DNA of 64,000 nucleotides from an uncultured Prevotella sp. (GTDB lineage: Bacteria > Bacteroidota > Bacteroidia > Bacteroidales > Bacteroidaceae): the NCBI GenBank assembly GCA_937877685.1, contig CALFGU010000117.1:19017-83016 (forward strand), in the 5' to 3' direction. Below, one piece after another: positions 19,113 through 28,252 of this stretch. The stretch's first letter is position 1. Each line of letters starts with the position of its first letter. The notes below the pieces were generated by a model, which had not been told where the DNA came from, did no database searches, and saw nothing but the letters and a program-made list of their open reading frames with translations. Both the position numbers and the translations under genes were made by a program.

Positions 19113-20537
19113 ATGAAAAAAATAACATTTTTATTAGGCTTCATAGCTTCCTCATTCTTGGCATCTGCACAGGTTTCAAGTCCTGTGCTCATGGAAGTGA
19201 ATGGTAAAAAAATTACAAAGGCCGAATTTGAATATTCTTACAACAAGAATAATAGTGTTGACGGAGCGGTTGAACATAAGACAGTTGATGAATATGTTCA
19301 GATGTATGTTGACTATAAGTTAAAGGTTGTTGAAGCAGAATCGTTGCGACTTGATACATTGAGTTCTTTCGTAAAAGAATTCCGACAATATCGCGACATG
19401 CAACTTACGCCTTTGATGATTGATAATGAGTTTATTGATTCAATCGCGTATTTGCAATATTCCGATATTAAGAAAATGCTCAATGGAGCAGATCTTATTC
19501 GTCCAGCCCATATTCTTGTGTTGTTAAAACAAAACGCTACTGACGCAGAGCGTCGATTAGCGAAGCAGAAGGCAGATTCGATTTATAATGTGATTCAGGG
19601 TGGTGCTGATTTTGCGGAAGTGGCACATAAGTATAGTGATGATAAGGGTACTGCGCGTAATGGTGGTTTATTACCTTGGATTGGTCCTGGTAATACGATA
19701 AAAGAATTTGAAGAAGCTGCTTATGCACTTCAGCAAGGTCAAATGTGTGCACCAGTTCTCTCGCCTGTTGGTTATCATATAATTGTCATGAAAGAACGTA
19801 AGTCACTTGAAAATTACGAATCTATAAAGGACGTTATTATTGATGCTCTCAAGCAACAAGGTATAGAAGAAGCATCTGCTGAAGCAAAAATTAAGAAGAT
19901 GATTGATGCTTCTAATGGTGCGCTCACTCGTGAAGATGTTATGCAACAAATATTGGCAAAAGGTGTTGTTGAGAACCCTGAATTGCAGTATTTGGTAAAT
20001 GAATATTATGATGGTCTTCTTCTTTACGAAGTGTCTAAATCTCATGTGTGGGATAAAGCAGCAGAAGATGTTGTTGCTTTGAATGCTTTTTTCAAGGAAA
20101 ATAAGAAGCAGTATGCGTGGGAAGAACCTCGTTTTGATGGATTTGTTATTCATGCAAATGACAAGAAGGTTCTTAAAAAAGCGAAGAAGATATTGAAGAA
20201 AAATGCTTCTGGGGATTGGAGAAAGGCAATTAAGGAAGAGTTGAACAAAGATAGTGTAGTGTGCTTAGTACAAGGTCCTTATTTGTGTAAGAAGGGTGAA
20301 AACAAGTTTATAGATGCTGTTAAGTTTAAGGGAGAAAAAGCAAAAACATTGCGTAAATATTCCATGTATGATGTATATGGAAAAGTGAAAAAGCAACCTA
20401 CTACTTACCTTGATGTAAAATCTAATGTTGTAAATGATTATACACAAAAGGTGGAAGCATTATGGGTTGAAAATTTACGTAAGAAGTATCAAGATCGTGT
20501 AATTATTTATAACGATGTTCTTGAAACTTTAAAATAA
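19113..20537 (+). CDS. Secreted parvulin-type peptidylprolyl isomerase
   Basis: This 474-residue protein has a signal peptide (LLGFIASSFLASAQ). A SurA_N-like segment opens with VLMEVNGKKITKAEFEYSYN. One clear PpiC/parvulin domain follows at about residues 133-232, from IRPAHILVLLKQN to SPVGYHIIVMKE; it includes GADFAEVAHKYSDD and NGGLLPWIGPG. The C-terminal half is helical and basic with no domain recognised. It should fold or escort outer-membrane proteins in the periplasm. The next gene, a second parvulin protein, begins 10 bp after its stop, so the two form an operon. Confidence 0.9.
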   Translation: MKKITFLLGFIASSFLASAQVSSPVLMEVNGKKITKAEFEYSYNKNNSVDGAVEHKTVDEYVQMYVDYKLKVVEAESLRLDTLSSFVKEFRQYRDMQLTPLMIDNEFIDSIAYLQYSDIKKMLNGADLIRPAHILVLLKQNATDAERRLAKQKADSIYNVIQGGADFAEVAHKYSDDKGTARNGGLLPWIGPGNTIKEFEEAAYALQQGQMCAPVLSPVGYHIIVMKERKSLENYESIKDVIIDALKQQGIEEASAEAKIKKMIDASNGALTREDVMQQILAKGVVENPELQYLVNEYYDGLLLYEVSKSHVWDKAAEDVVALNAFFKENKKQYAWEEPRFDGFVIHANDKKVLKKAKKILKKNASGDWRKAIKEELNKDSVVCLVQGPYLCKKGENKFIDAVKFKGEKAKTLRKYSMYDVYGKVKKQPTTYLDVKSNVVNDYTQKVEALWVENLRKKYQDRVIIYNDVLETLK

Positions 20538-20547
20538 ACTAACATCT

Positions 20548-21897
20548 ATGAAACGTATATTTTTAACCCTGTTTGCAAGTTTCTCGCTTTTGACTCAGGC
20601 ACAGTTAAATGTGATAGATGAAGTCATTTGGATTGTTGGAGATGACCCTATACTTTTATCTGACGTTGAAGAAACACGTCTTCAGGCAGAGATGGAAGGG
20701 AAACCTTTTGAGAATCCTTATTGCACAATTCCTGAACAATTAGCCATTCAGAAGTTATTTCTTCATCAAGCAGCTTTAGACTCTATTGAAGTTAGTGAAG
20801 TGAACGTACTGAAAGAAGCAAACGAACGCATCGACTTTTTTGTTCAGAATCTCGGTTCAAGAGAAAACGTTGAAAAGCATTTCCATTTAACAATTCCTCA
20901 GTTAAGAGAAAAATTGAAGAAGACTTGCCGTCAAAGAGCGATGATTCAACAAATTGAGGGTAAATTATTTGGAAATATCAAAGTGACACCCGCTGAAGTT
21001 CGTGCACATTTTAGTAAACTCCCCGAGGATAGTTTGCCACTTATTCCTACTCAGGTAGAAGTGCAGATTATTACTACGCAACCTCGTGCCACTCGACAAG
21101 AAGTAGAACGTATTGAAGAGCAACTTCGTGAGTTTGCTCGTCGCGTGAATGAAGGAGAGACTGAATTCTCAACTTTGGCAAAAATTTATTCACAAGATCC
21201 TGGTTCGGCGAGATTAGGTGGAGAGTTGGGATATAGTGGAAAGAATCAGTTTGTACCTGAATTCTCAAACGTAGCTTTTGCTCTTAATGATCCGAAGAAA
21301 GTTTCAAAAATTGTACGTACTGAGTTTGGTTATCACATCATTCAGTTAATTGACAAGAAAGGGGATAAGGCAAATTTTCGCCACATACTTCTAAAACCAG
21401 AGATTGCAGATAGTGTGTTTACTAAGGAACTTACGCGTTTGGATTCTATTGCTGCTGACATTAAGAGAGGTTCCTTTACTTTTGAAGAAGGTGCAATGCA
21501 ACTTTCTGATGATAAAGATACGCGCAACAATCATGGTATTATGGTAAACACAGATATGATGACTCGCAAGGTTACTTCTCGATTTGCCATGAAAGATTTG
21601 CCTGCAGAAATTGCCCGTAAGGTTGAACTTATGAATGAAGGTGACATTTCTGAAGCATTCATTTATAAGAACAATCAAGGGCAAGACATTTGCGCAATTA
21701 TTAAATTAAAATCGCGAATTCCGACTCATCGTGCCAACATGACAGAAGACTTCCAAATTTTGAAGGATGTTGTTGTGTCTAAAAGGGGAGAGGAAATGCG
21801 TAAAAAATGGATTGAAGAGAAGCAAAAGTCAACGTTTGTTCGTATCAATCCAGAGTGGAGAAATTGTACTTTTGAATATCCCAACTGGGGGATGTAA
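20548..21897 (+). CDS. SurA-like periplasmic chaperone/isomerase
   Basis: This 449-residue protein has a signal peptide (IFLTLFASFSLLTQAQ) followed by LNVIDEVIWIVGDDPILLSD, the start of the SurA chaperone module. Two parvulin domains follow, at about residues 171-270 (QVEVQIITTQPRAT, FSTLAKIYSQDPGSARLGGE, TEFGYHIIQL) and 276-375 (NFRHILLKPEI, more diverged). This is the SurA layout, a chaperone for outer-membrane barrel proteins. It is 10 bp from the preceding isomerase and 29 bp from the OstA-like gene, an arrangement suited to outer-membrane biogenesis. Confidence 0.9.
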   Translation: MKRIFLTLFASFSLLTQAQLNVIDEVIWIVGDDPILLSDVEETRLQAEMEGKPFENPYCTIPEQLAIQKLFLHQAALDSIEVSEVNVLKEANERIDFFVQNLGSRENVEKHFHLTIPQLREKLKKTCRQRAMIQQIEGKLFGNIKVTPAEVRAHFSKLPEDSLPLIPTQVEVQIITTQPRATRQEVERIEEQLREFARRVNEGETEFSTLAKIYSQDPGSARLGGELGYSGKNQFVPEFSNVAFALNDPKKVSKIVRTEFGYHIIQLIDKKGDKANFRHILLKPEIADSVFTKELTRLDSIAADIKRGSFTFEEGAMQLSDDKDTRNNHGIMVNTDMMTRKVTSRFAMKDLPAEIARKVELMNEGDISEAFIYKNNQGQDICAIIKLKSRIPTHRANMTEDFQILKDVVVSKRGEEMRKKWIEEKQKSTFVRINPEWRNCTFEYPNWGM

Positions 21898-21926
21898 ACT
21901 TACCTAACGATTAATACCACATAATT

Positions 21927-23561
21927 TTGAATAGTTCAAAAAACAGAAAGTCAGTTGTTTGGGCAGGACTCCTCCTAATGATTGGAAGTCTTGTCCACAC
22001 ATCTGCTTTTTCATCTTCGCGTAATATTGAGAATCCAGATAAGGAGAAGAACGATAGGATTATCATTGAACGTGCCGATAATATGGAGTTTAATGATTAC
22101 CTATATCCTGGTGCGCACCGCCTGAGTGGAAATGTTAAATTCAAGCATGGCACTTTTGATATGTATTGCGATAGTGCTATCTATTACACCAATACAAATT
22201 CGTTTGAGGCGGTAGGACAGGTTCGCATTCTGCAAGGCGATACTTTGTCACTTGTCGGAGACTCATTATATTACGATGGTGAAAATCTGATTGCATATAT
22301 GCGTTATAATGTAGAATTAACGCATCACAATCGCAAACTGAATACGGATAGTCTTGACTATGACAGATTGTTGAATAAGGGGTATTTCTTTGAAGGAGGT
22401 ACACTTGTTGATGATGTGAATACACTCACTTCAGATTTTGGGGAATATTTTACAGACACTAAGGATGCAAATTTCTTCTTTGGAGTTACTTTAAATGGTC
22501 CTAATTACACAATATATAGCGATACATTAAAGTACAATACCGACTCAAAGTGGGCATACGTAACAGGTCCTTCAGAAATTCACAATGGAGCGAATCGCAT
22601 TGATACAGAACTTGGTTACTACAATACGAATTTAGAATTAGCTAAATTATATAAGCGTTCTACCTTGAGAGGAAGTAATCGCGTCATGACTGGCGATACA
22701 ATCATTTATGACAAATTGTCCGGTGATATGTTTGCCTATAATAACATTGACTATCATGACCAAGCGAACAAGAATATTCTTCAGGGTAATTACGTTTGGT
22801 ATAATGAACTGACTGGTTCTGCGCTTGTTTATGACCGTGCATTGGTGAAGGATTATTCCTCTGGTCCTGATACACTTTATATGCATGCTGATACGATTAA
22901 ACTTACCACTTATAATTTGAATACAGATTCCGTAAGTCGCATTGTTGAAGGTTATTATCACGTACGTGCCTATAAAACTGATGTACAAAGTGTTTGTGAT
23001 AGTCTTTCGTTTGATAGTCAATCACGACAACTTTCTCTCTTTAAAGACCCCATAGTTTGGAGTGACAATCGTCAGATTTTAGGTGAGCAAATAGATATTC
23101 ATTTTAATGAACAAAGCGTTGATAGTGTTTATATTAATCGTCAAGCGCTTCTTGTTGAACAAGTGGATAGTATTCATTTTAACCAAGTGAGTGGTCACCA
23201 AATGCGCGCATATTTTAAAGACGGCAACATGCATGAAAACATTGTAGAGGGCAATGTTCGAGTGATTCAGTATCCGATGGAAAAAGATAGCGTTGTGCTT
23301 TACCAACTTTACATGGAGACCGCCAAACTTAAGATGTCGCTCGAGCAACGAAAGTTACAACGCATTTGGACACCCGCTTCCTCTGGTCAATTCTATGGTA
23401 TTGGTATGGCGCCTCGTGAACATTCCGTTTTGGAGAACTTTACATGGTTTGATTATATTCGTCCGCTTCATAAGGATGATCTTTTTGAATGGCGTCCGAA
23501 GCATAAAGGAACTGAGTTAAAGTCCACAATTCGCAGGCAAGCACCTCTTCAGCACTTTTGA
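21927..23561 (+). CDS. OstA/LptA-like LPS-transport family protein
   Basis: This 544-residue protein starts with TTG at 21927; no ATG fits before the signal-like segment VVWAGLLLMIGSLVHTSAF. The body is a run of beta-strand repeats of the OstA/LptA jelly-roll type, for example LSGNVKFKHGTFDMYCDSAIYY, written here in part: GNVKFKHGTFDMYCDS, VGQVRILQGDTLSLVGDSL, LQGNYVWYNELTGSALV. Such proteins bridge lipopolysaccharide between the membranes. With the two SurA-like genes just upstream it makes an outer-membrane-assembly cluster. It is longer than E. coli LptA (185 residues), as usual for the Bacteroidetes form. Confidence 0.85.
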   Translation: MNSSKNRKSVVWAGLLLMIGSLVHTSAFSSSRNIENPDKEKNDRIIIERADNMEFNDYLYPGAHRLSGNVKFKHGTFDMYCDSAIYYTNTNSFEAVGQVRILQGDTLSLVGDSLYYDGENLIAYMRYNVELTHHNRKLNTDSLDYDRLLNKGYFFEGGTLVDDVNTLTSDFGEYFTDTKDANFFFGVTLNGPNYTIYSDTLKYNTDSKWAYVTGPSEIHNGANRIDTELGYYNTNLELAKLYKRSTLRGSNRVMTGDTIIYDKLSGDMFAYNNIDYHDQANKNILQGNYVWYNELTGSALVYDRALVKDYSSGPDTLYMHADTIKLTTYNLNTDSVSRIVEGYYHVRAYKTDVQSVCDSLSFDSQSRQLSLFKDPIVWSDNRQILGEQIDIHFNEQSVDSVYINRQALLVEQVDSIHFNQVSGHQMRAYFKDGNMHENIVEGNVRVIQYPMEKDSVVLYQLYMETAKLKMSLEQRKLQRIWTPASSGQFYGIGMAPREHSVLENFTWFDYIRPLHKDDLFEWRPKHKGTELKSTIRRQAPLQHF

Positions 23562-23679
23562 TTGTAGTCCCAATTTAGTCGAAGATTCTCTTCTTTTTCT
23601 GAATAAAGTACACCCACCGTCTTAGGATATAGAAACTATTAATGAGGTATGTCATTAGGATTAATGATCCTCAAATAGG

Positions 23680-23746
23680 AAAAACTAAGTCTCTTTTATT
23701 TTCAATTATTTGAGACTTAATTTTAAATAAAAGAGACTTAGTTTTT
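23680..23746. repeat. AAGTCTC hairpin element D, perfect 22-bp inverted repeat
   Basis: Arms 23680-23701 and 23725-23746 are exact reverse complements (start AAAAACTAAGTCTCTTTTAT). The 23-nt centre again contains TTTGAGACTTAATTTT. The element lies between the OstA-like gene and the beta-helix lipoprotein. It could stop transcription in both directions, but the perfect long stem and the family resemblance suggest a mobile or structural repeat. The rest of 23562-23887 holds nothing else that I can support. Confidence 0.85.
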
Positions 23747-23887
23747 CGATCTATATAAAGAACGTATGCCATGTGAAAATTAGGATTTTTCATCTTTCCT
23801 AAATATATTTTTGAGACATTAAAGTTGATTTATAAATGGGCAGTGAATTGTAAGTGCAATCAGTTCCTGCCTCTTTTTCTTTCAATC

Positions 23888-25327
23888 ATGATATTGCGTA
23901 TATTTTTCTCGTTCCTCTTTTTTTTATTCGCCCTTTCTTCTTGTTTAAGCGATGAGGATTATTCTTCTTCTCCCCATGTAGTGCTGACCTTCTCGGTTGA
24001 TACTTTGGATTTTGATACGCTTATTGCTGGTGAACTCGCTCATACACGCACCCTTCAGGTGTACAATCCCAATAGTTCATCGTTGCGTATAGCGTCTGTT
24101 TCTCTTCTGACAGGAAGCAAAAGTGTGTTTAGAGTAAATGTGGATGGTACAAGTTTGGAACAAGGCGTTGCTACAGATTTTGAAGTTCGCTCTGGAGATA
24201 GTTTGCGCATTTTTGTGAATGCTTTTCCGCCAAACGAAGATTCTGATACGCCTGTTATACATGCTGATAAACTATTATTCCAATTAGAAAGTGGTGTTGT
24301 GCAAGAACTGCCATTAGAGGTTCATGGACTTGATGTCATAAAATTGCAAGGAGTTGAATTAACAGATAATACAACTCTGACGCCTCAACGCCCCTATCAA
24401 ATAATTGATAGTCTTGTTGTTCGTCCTGACGTAACTTTGACTATTCTTCCTGGCGCTCGCTTGCTGTTTCATAAAGATGCTTCACTTATTGTTTATGGTA
24501 CGTTGCAAGTAAAGGGAGAAGTAGGAGCAAATGTTCAGTTCCGTGGAGACAGATTGGGTAATATGTTTACAAACCAATCTTACGATTGCATTCCTGGACA
24601 ATGGGGAGGAATTCATATTAAAGAACAGAGTTTCGGTAATGCGATTAACTATGCAGATATACATAGTGGTGATTTCGGCATTATTTGTGATAGCAGTAGT
24701 ACTGATGTTGAGAAAGTTAGAATAGAAAATTCCATACTTCACAATATGAGTGGAAATAACTTAACTTTATATAACGTTAAGGCACATGTGGGTAATTCTC
24801 AAATAACGAATGCTGGTGGAGATTGTGTGTCTGTCGTAGGTGGTGATGTTCGCTTTATTCATTGCACGATTGGTCAGTTTTATGCTTTCACCGCTGGTAG
24901 AGGAGTTGCTTTCCGATTTGCAAATGTGAATGGTGATTTGTATTATCCTCTTCAACAATTGGAAGTACAGAATTCTATAATTACAGGTTATTCTGATGAT
25001 GAAATTATGGGGAATAGAGGGAACGAAGAAATTCCTTTTAACTATTCTTTCCAAAATTGTCTGCTTAATACACCAAAGTACGAAGCGCCTGAAATTGTAA
25101 ATTGCCTATGGGACACGTCGGATAATCCAGTATCTAAAGCAGATAACTTTTATCCTGCTTTCGATCTTGACCGTCTCACATACACTTTTTATCTTGACTC
25201 AGCTTCCGTAGCAGTTGGTGCTGCTAATCCAACTATAACACAACAAACTTATCCTTATGATCGCGAAGGATTACGCCAACATGATGTTCCTAACTTAGGG
25301 TGTTATAGCAAGGTTATTGAGAAGTAA
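23888..25327 (+). CDS. Lipoprotein with right-handed beta-helix-like repeats
   Basis: I chose the ATG at 23888 because it begins directly at a lipoprotein signal (MILRIFFSFLFFLFALSSC, lipobox LSSC). An upstream TTG would add 21 unlikely residues. The 479-residue product is predicted to sit in the outer membrane or face the surface. The first ~130 residues look like an immunoglobulin-like strand domain. From about residue 190 there are repeats of the parallel beta-helix kind (IVYGTLQVKGEV, GIHIKEQSFGNAINYADIH, VRIENSILHNMSGNNLTLYN). No catalytic residues were identified. Its 3' end overlaps the region just upstream of dnaB, with 40 bp between stop and the dnaB ATG. Confidence 0.8.
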   Translation: MILRIFFSFLFFLFALSSCLSDEDYSSSPHVVLTFSVDTLDFDTLIAGELAHTRTLQVYNPNSSSLRIASVSLLTGSKSVFRVNVDGTSLEQGVATDFEVRSGDSLRIFVNAFPPNEDSDTPVIHADKLLFQLESGVVQELPLEVHGLDVIKLQGVELTDNTTLTPQRPYQIIDSLVVRPDVTLTILPGARLLFHKDASLIVYGTLQVKGEVGANVQFRGDRLGNMFTNQSYDCIPGQWGGIHIKEQSFGNAINYADIHSGDFGIICDSSSTDVEKVRIENSILHNMSGNNLTLYNVKAHVGNSQITNAGGDCVSVVGGDVRFIHCTIGQFYAFTAGRGVAFRFANVNGDLYYPLQQLEVQNSIITGYSDDEIMGNRGNEEIPFNYSFQNCLLNTPKYEAPEIVNCLWDTSDNPVSKADNFYPAFDLDRLTYTFYLDSASVAVGAANPTITQQTYPYDREGLRQHDVPNLGCYSKVIEK

Positions 25328-25367
25328 ACAGACTTTTATTAGCAAATCCTTATATCTGAATTTAATT

Positions 25368-26897
25368 ATGCCACAAAATACACAACGTAGGTCAAAAAGT
25401 AAACCTAAATCCGATTTAGAAAATTTTGGACATCTTCAACCACAAGCACTCGAACTTGAGCAAGCAGTAGTAGGGGCTTTACTAATTGAATCAGATGCTT
25501 ATGCACAAGTTTCTGACATTCTAAAAGCTGAAAGTTTCTATGATGTGCGTCACAAATACATTTTTGAGGCAATCACACATTTAAATCTTCAACAAAAGCC
25601 CTCAGATATTCTTACTGTTGTTGATGAACTTGAGCGTATGGGAGCCTTAGAAGAGGCCGGAGGAAGATATTATGTTACACAACTTTCAGGCATGGTCTCT
25701 TCGTCTGCACATATAGTTTATCATGCACGTATTATAGCACAAAAGTCATTAGCGCGCCAGTTGATAACCTATACGAGCAACATTCAAACAAAGGCTTTTG
25801 ATCCAACACAGGATATTGATGTACTTATGCAGGAAGCTGAAGGAAGTTTGTTTTCACTCAGTCAGCAAAACCTTAAGAAGCAATACACTCAGATTGACCC
25901 AGTTCTTAATGATGCTTATGCCTTACTTAAGAAGGCATCATCGCGTAGTGATGGTCTTTCAGGGATTTCAACTGGTTTTAGAGACCTTGACAAAATGACT
26001 TCAGGATGGCAATCTTCTGACCTCGTCATTCTTGCTGCTCGTCCCGCCATGGGTAAGACTGCTTTTGCGTTGAGTATGGCTAAAAATATAGCGATTGATC
26101 AAGAGATTCCTTTAGCATTTTTTTCGCTTGAAATGGCAAATGTCCAGTTGATGAATCGTGTGATTTCTAATGTTACAGAGATTGAATCTGAAAAACTCAA
26201 GACTGGACAACTCAACCCTGACGAATGGCAAAGATTGGACAATGGTATGAAAAAACTTTATGGTAAACCCCTCTTTCTTGATGATACTCCATCTTTGTCT
26301 GTTTTTGAACTCCAAACAAAGGCAAGGCGACTCCATCAAGAACATGGTGTACAAATCATTATGATTGACTATCTGCAGTTGATGAATGCTTCAGGAATGG
26401 GTTATGGTAGTCGACAAGAAGAAGTTTCAACCATTTCTCGTGCCCTTAAGGGTTTAGCAAAGGAACTTAATATTCCCATTCTTGCACTTTCACAGTTGAA
26501 TCGTGGTGTAGAAAATCGAACAGATGGAGACAAACGTCCACAGCTAAGTGACTTGCGCGAATCCGGAGCCATTGAGCAAGATGCAGATATGGTTTGCTTT
26601 ATTCATCGTCCAGAGTATTACAAAATTTATGCAGACGCTCATGGTCGCGACCTCCGTGGTATGGCAGAAATTATAATAGCAAAACACCGTAATGGTGCTG
26701 TTGGTGACGTTCTTCTTTCATTTAAAGGCCAGTTTACACGTTTCCAAGACAGAGATGAAGATGCTAACATACCTTTTCCTGGTGAAGAAATAAGTTCTAC
26801 AATGAATACTAACCTTATCTCTTCGTCCTCAACTTCAGATTTCCCTGATCCTCTTAGTTTCCCACAATCATCATCTTTAGCAGACGTACCATATTAA
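25368..26897 (+). CDS. dnaB: Replicative DNA helicase
   Basis: This protein is 509 residues from the ATG at 25368, the first ATG after a frame that overlaps the previous gene. DnaB unwinds DNA at the replication fork. The N-terminal DnaB domain covers about residues 25-130 (EQAVVGALLIESDAYAQVSD). The RecA-like ATPase domain has Walker A ARPAMGKTAFA, the segment FSLEMANVQLMNR and Walker B MIDYLQLM, followed by GSRQEEVSTISRALKGLAKE and the arginine-finger region LSQLNRGVE. The C-terminal tail is Ser/Pro-rich. Length and motifs match bacterial DnaB. Confidence 0.96.
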   Translation: MPQNTQRRSKSKPKSDLENFGHLQPQALELEQAVVGALLIESDAYAQVSDILKAESFYDVRHKYIFEAITHLNLQQKPSDILTVVDELERMGALEEAGGRYYVTQLSGMVSSSAHIVYHARIIAQKSLARQLITYTSNIQTKAFDPTQDIDVLMQEAEGSLFSLSQQNLKKQYTQIDPVLNDAYALLKKASSRSDGLSGISTGFRDLDKMTSGWQSSDLVILAARPAMGKTAFALSMAKNIAIDQEIPLAFFSLEMANVQLMNRVISNVTEIESEKLKTGQLNPDEWQRLDNGMKKLYGKPLFLDDTPSLSVFELQTKARRLHQEHGVQIIMIDYLQLMNASGMGYGSRQEEVSTISRALKGLAKELNIPILALSQLNRGVENRTDGDKRPQLSDLRESGAIEQDADMVCFIHRPEYYKIYADAHGRDLRGMAEIIIAKHRNGAVGDVLLSFKGQFTRFQDRDEDANIPFPGEEISSTMNTNLISSSSTSDFPDPLSFPQSSSLADVPY

Positions 26898-26992
26898 AAT
26901 CGTGTATGTGTTGAAACGTATGTTTTTTTATTATTGCTTCTATATAACAAACGCTTGTTTCAGGGGAGAAAACTCTATTGATTGATAATTTG

Positions 26993-27190
26993 TCTCACGC
27001 AGACTGCGCAGACTTTCACAGAAGCGCACACACTTTGTTTGTGCTTGCCATCCGGATTGTAGCGCAAGCGTAGCGTGCGCCTCTGCGTAATTCTCTACAT
27101 AAGACTATTCCTATCCGCATGGTCTCTGCGAATTGCTTTCCCCTCACAAGTTCGGACAGCGACCTTTGGTTCTGCGGAGTCTGCGTGAGA
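26993..27190. repeat. 198-bp element with 20-bp imperfect terminal inverted repeats
   Basis: TCTCACGCAGACTGCGCAGA (26993-27012) and TCTGCGGAGTCTGCGTGAGA (27171-27190) are inverted repeats with one mismatch. The interior contains smaller dyads (GCACACACTTTG...TTTGTGC, and GCGCAAGCGTAGCGTGCGC). No reading frame of note is inside. It lies in the gene-free 26898-28252 interval after dnaB and is probably a non-autonomous repeat or structured element of the host genus. Confidence 0.65.
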
Positions 27191-27303
27191 AACATAAAAC
27201 TATCTTCTATACGCCAAAAACATCATCCTGCTGTTATATCCTATTTTTGTTTGCCTTAGGCAATGGGAACTGTCTGGTAAACTTCCTACCGTAAGGCATT
27301 GGT

Positions 27304-27640
27304 GCGGTACTCCCTCTATCTTAAGAAGGAAGACGAGCCGTATGATGCAATTTTGTGACATGTGACAATGTGACAATCAAAAAATGGAGGGTGTGAGCCG
27401 TGGCGTGTATCTCTATTTTTGTGACATGTGACAATAAAAAATGGGGGGTGTGAGCGTGCCGTGTATCTCTATATTTGGATGTATAGTATATATATACTAT
27501 AAGATTTATATATATACTACTTTTTATAGCGTAACAAGGATGCCCTTTGATTTCTTGACTGGATGAATACACACACCGAAGATGAGTGCACATACCGACC
27601 ATGGCGCACTTTTTTCGTTGTCACATTGTCACATGTCACA
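27304..27640. repeat. IR-bounded intergenic repeat, copy 1
   Basis: The body is bounded by an exact 22-bp inverted pair, 27354-27375 (begins TGTGACATGTGACAATG) and 27619-27640. Ahead of it is a 50-bp shared leader from 27304 (GCGGTACTCCCTCTATCTTA). An internal partial copy of the arm lies at 27420-27435. A perfect 20-bp palindrome of TATAGTATAT type is at 27482-27501. Compared with copy 2 it carries one additional internal block of roughly 60 bp. No protein is supported. Confidence 0.8.
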
Positions 27641-27744
27641 ACAGGAGGCTGTTTTCAATTATTTTAGGAAATAATATTAGGCAATGATATAGAAGTTGCC
27701 CCATAATTATAGGAATAAGAATCATACCAACTCTCCCCGCCGTG

Positions 27745-28022
27745 GCGGTACTCCCTCTATCTTAATAAGGAAGACGAGCCGTATGATGCATTTTTTGTGA
27801 CATGTGACAATGTGACACTAAAAAATGGAGGGTGTGAGCCGTGCCGTGTATCTCTATATTTAGATGTATAGTATTATACTATAAGATTTATATTAATACT
27901 ACTTTTCATAGCGTAACAGTTTTACCCTTTGACTTCTTGAAAGGATGAATGCACACACCGACGATGAGTGCTGATACCGACCATGGCGCGCTTTTTTCGT
28001 TGTCACATTGTCACATGTCACA
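27745..28022. repeat. IR-bounded intergenic repeat, copy 2
   Basis: This is a second copy of the 27304 repeat. It has the same leader, then arms 27796-27817 and 28001-28022, again exact 22-bp inverted complements. The interior keeps the order of copy 1: GGAGGGTGTGAGCC, a TATAGTATTATACTATA palindrome, CATAGCGTAAC and ATACCGACCATGGCGC. It shows only scattered substitutions and a shorter body. It ends 230 bp before hsdM. Confidence 0.8.
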
Positions 28023-28187
28023 AAATTGCATACCGCGGTGAAGGCAGCCATAAGATAATGATGGAAAATTTCTATCACTGATTATCAATGAATTAAGAAA
28101 ATTAATTCTCATTAATTCTCACTTCGCCCCGAGCGTGTTGTATCTTTGTAGGGAGAAAGGGGGCATGCAAAGATTTTAGGAAAAGAG

Positions 28188-28219
28188 TTGGGGGAGATTT
28201 CTAAAAAATTGTAACTTTG
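28188..28219 (+). promoter_or_regulatory. Promoter of hsdM
   Basis: TTG (28188-28190), a 21-bp spacer and TAACTTTG (28212-28219) lie 34 bp ahead of the hsdM ATG. A second -7-like element, TATCTTTG, stands at 28141-28148. Both fit TAnnTTTG. Confidence 0.55.
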
Positions 28220-28252
28220 AGGGATGAAACCTTAATGAAATAACAAGCAACG

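Noticed and set aside
27321..27602. 93-codon minus-strand ORF in the repeat region after dnaB
   Set aside because: It covers inverted repeats and low-complexity TATA palindromes, and the equivalent frame in the second repeat copy is not preserved.
27354..28022. CRISPR array
   Set aside because: The repeated TGTGAC units are not evenly spaced and have no unique spacers of constant length. The structure is two inverted-end elements.
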